Assembly (NCBI GenBank): GCA_963849115.1
Contig: CAWKGK010000001.1
Location: forward strand, 248,001 to 312,000
DNA length: 64,000 nucleotides
Origin: JACDAL01 sp963849115
Lineage (GTDB): Bacteria; Actinomycetota; CADDZG01; WHSQ01
Reading direction: 5' to 3'
Numbering within the stretch: position 1 is the first letter of the stretch; each line of letters opens with the position of its first letter. Below are positions 63,103 through 64,000 of the stretch, piece after piece. Position numbers and translations under genes: made by a program. The notes beneath the pieces were generated by a model. That model had not been told where the DNA came from and ran no database searches. It worked only from the letters and a program-made list of their open reading frames with translations.

Positions 63103-64000
63103 CTGCGCCCTTCCAGCGCGGCGATACCATCATCCAGGACCGCACTCAGTTGCCGCTTGAGCTCCGCCCCTTCGGGTCGCGGTCTGATCCCTCGCGTCGT
63201 CACAAGCTGCTTGGCAATCTTCAAGCAGGTGTAGGCGAAGAAGAAATCGAAGCGCTCATCATGAGACCAGCCCGAGTATTCGGCATAGGACGAGCGGAAA
63301 AGATCCTCGAGCCCCTCGAACCCTTCTGCTCCGCGCGCTCGGCAGGACAGAAGATTGAGGTGAGCGCAGAAATGGGCGACATCGCAGTTTTGATCACCCC
63401 ATCGAATCTCGTCAAAATCGATCACGCCGAGCGTACCGTTCACGAACACGTGCTGATAGTGAAAGTCCTTGTGGATCGGAGCATTGGCTTCGAGTCTGAG
63501 GCCCATAGTCCGCTCCCGCAGCGCACGAAAGAGCGCTTGGGACGCGGGGGCGAAATCCTTATAGCGATGGGCGATCAGCGCCGCCCAGGCTTCTAGATTC
63601 ACTGCTTCAACCTCGAGGTTGAAGCGCCTGTCGAGGGCCGTGGACGAGCGATGCAGGGCGGCGAGCCATCGGGCGCAGAGCTGAATGAGCTCTTTGTTCG
63701 CTCCACCCCCCTGGGACAAAGCTGAATCCAGCGGCTGGCCCGGCAGAGGCCTGAACAGAAGCATCGCAAGCTCTGGAACACAGCCCAGCGGTTGAGGAAC
63801 CGTGAGGGAGTCGTTGTCCGAGAAGACCTCCTCCCACAGCCAGCGCATTATCTCCTCCACGCGCGCAGCCCGGCCGGGATCCGGAAAAAGCTTGCCCAGC
63901 ACGACTTCACCCGACCCTGCTCCCCCAGAGAGGTCATAGCGGATGAGGCCCCGATTCCCCTGCTTGTATGCAACCAGGTTGGCGTGCGCCACCTTCCGGT
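63099..64000 (-). CDS. APH-fold phosphotransferase paralogue 6, partial at window edge
   Basis: The frame is open through the right edge; a GTG lies at 63992 but the conserved motif AYKQGNRGLIRYDL begins only eight residues later, so the start is probably outside the window. The catalytic loop IHKDFHYQHVFV (HKD, with His at the usual Asn position) and GVIDFDEIRWGDQNCDVAHF are intact. C-terminal CLKIAKQLVTT. It overlaps the GT4 gene by four bases and is the first visible gene of the minus-strand operon reaching to 55333. Confidence 0.75.
   Translation of the reverse strand, partial: RKVAHANLVAYKQGNRGLIRYDLSGGAGSGEVVLGKLFPDPGRAARVEEIMRWLWEEVFSDNDSLTVPQPLGCVPELAMLLFRPLPGQPLDSALSQGGGANKELIQLCARWLAALHRSSTALDRRFNLEVEAVNLEAWAALIAHRYKDFAPASQALFRALRERTMGLRLEANAPIHKDFHYQHVFVNGTLGVIDFDEIRWGDQNCDVAHFCAHLNLLSCRARGAEGFEGLEDLFRSSYAEYSGWSHDERFDFFFAYTCLKIAKQLVTTRGIRPRPEGAELKRQLSAVLDDGIAALEGRR

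Noticed and set aside
1..64000. CRISPR arrays, tRNA, rRNA or riboswitch elements
   Set aside because: No regularly spaced repeats, cloverleaf-like or conserved riboswitch-like stretches could be recognised by eye.

Overview
The window looks like a chromosomal stretch of a GC-rich Actinomycetota. The signs are a DUF222/HNH (13E12-type) endonuclease preceded by an actinobacterial-type LexA box (TCGAAC-N4-GTTCGA), many GTG/TTG starts, 4-base ATGA/GTGA gene overlaps, zf-HC2/ECF regulation, Ser/Thr kinases and an FHA protein. A deep-branching class is possible, but the sequence alone does not settle this. No tRNA, rRNA, CRISPR array or insertion sequence was found. No gap between genes exceeds 300 bases.

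Layout. 0-4.6 kb: a Kef-type antiporter (off the left edge), then a sirohaem-dependent nitrite/sulfite reductase with two mini zinc-ribbon proteins and sirohaem synthesis (SirC + SUMT). 4.5-9.5 kb: a glycine-betaine-type ABC importer on the minus strand ending in a MetF-like gene; its permeases and binding protein carry many frameshifts. 9.7-22 kb: an orphan DppB permease, then a long tightly coupled minus-strand catabolic operon: binding protein, KduD-like SDR, DppB, DppC, fused DppD-DppF, second SDR, LacI regulator, enolase-superfamily protein, zinc-type dehydrogenase and M24 peptidase. A palindromic candidate operator lies before its first gene and a dehydrogenase diverges from it. 23-30.7 kb: miscellaneous genes (DUF4239, YdeI-like, glycogen-debranching-like, scramblase-like, AAA ATPase, VOC, SDR, cyclase). 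30.8-33.3 kb: SOS-box HNH gene, anti-sigma and ECF sigma. 33.4-37.1 kb: flavin disulfide reductase, GH15 and DM13 genes. 37.2-39.3 kb: HMG-CoA-lyase-like and class III CoA-transferase pair. 39.5-45.1 kb: histidine phosphatase and LigD-type polymerase, separated by a 3.6-kb segment (cyclase/ATPase regulator, broken SnoaL-like and cupin genes) bracketed by a 118-bp imperfect direct repeat. 45.2-45.8 kb: MsrA.

46-64 kb is the most unusual part: six divergent phosphotransferase (APH-fold) paralogues, an active-looking membrane Ser/Thr kinase, an FHA-pseudokinase, a PEP-carboxykinase-like ATPase, two glycosyltransferases and an ABC exporter, largely in overlapping operons. I cannot match it to a described system. 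The parts suggest synthesis, phosphorylation and export of a glycosylated product under kinase/FHA control; this is inference.

A recurring technical theme is single-base frameshifts, several at short homopolymers, in genes whose protein family is otherwise well preserved. Many of these may be sequence or assembly errors rather than true pseudogenes.
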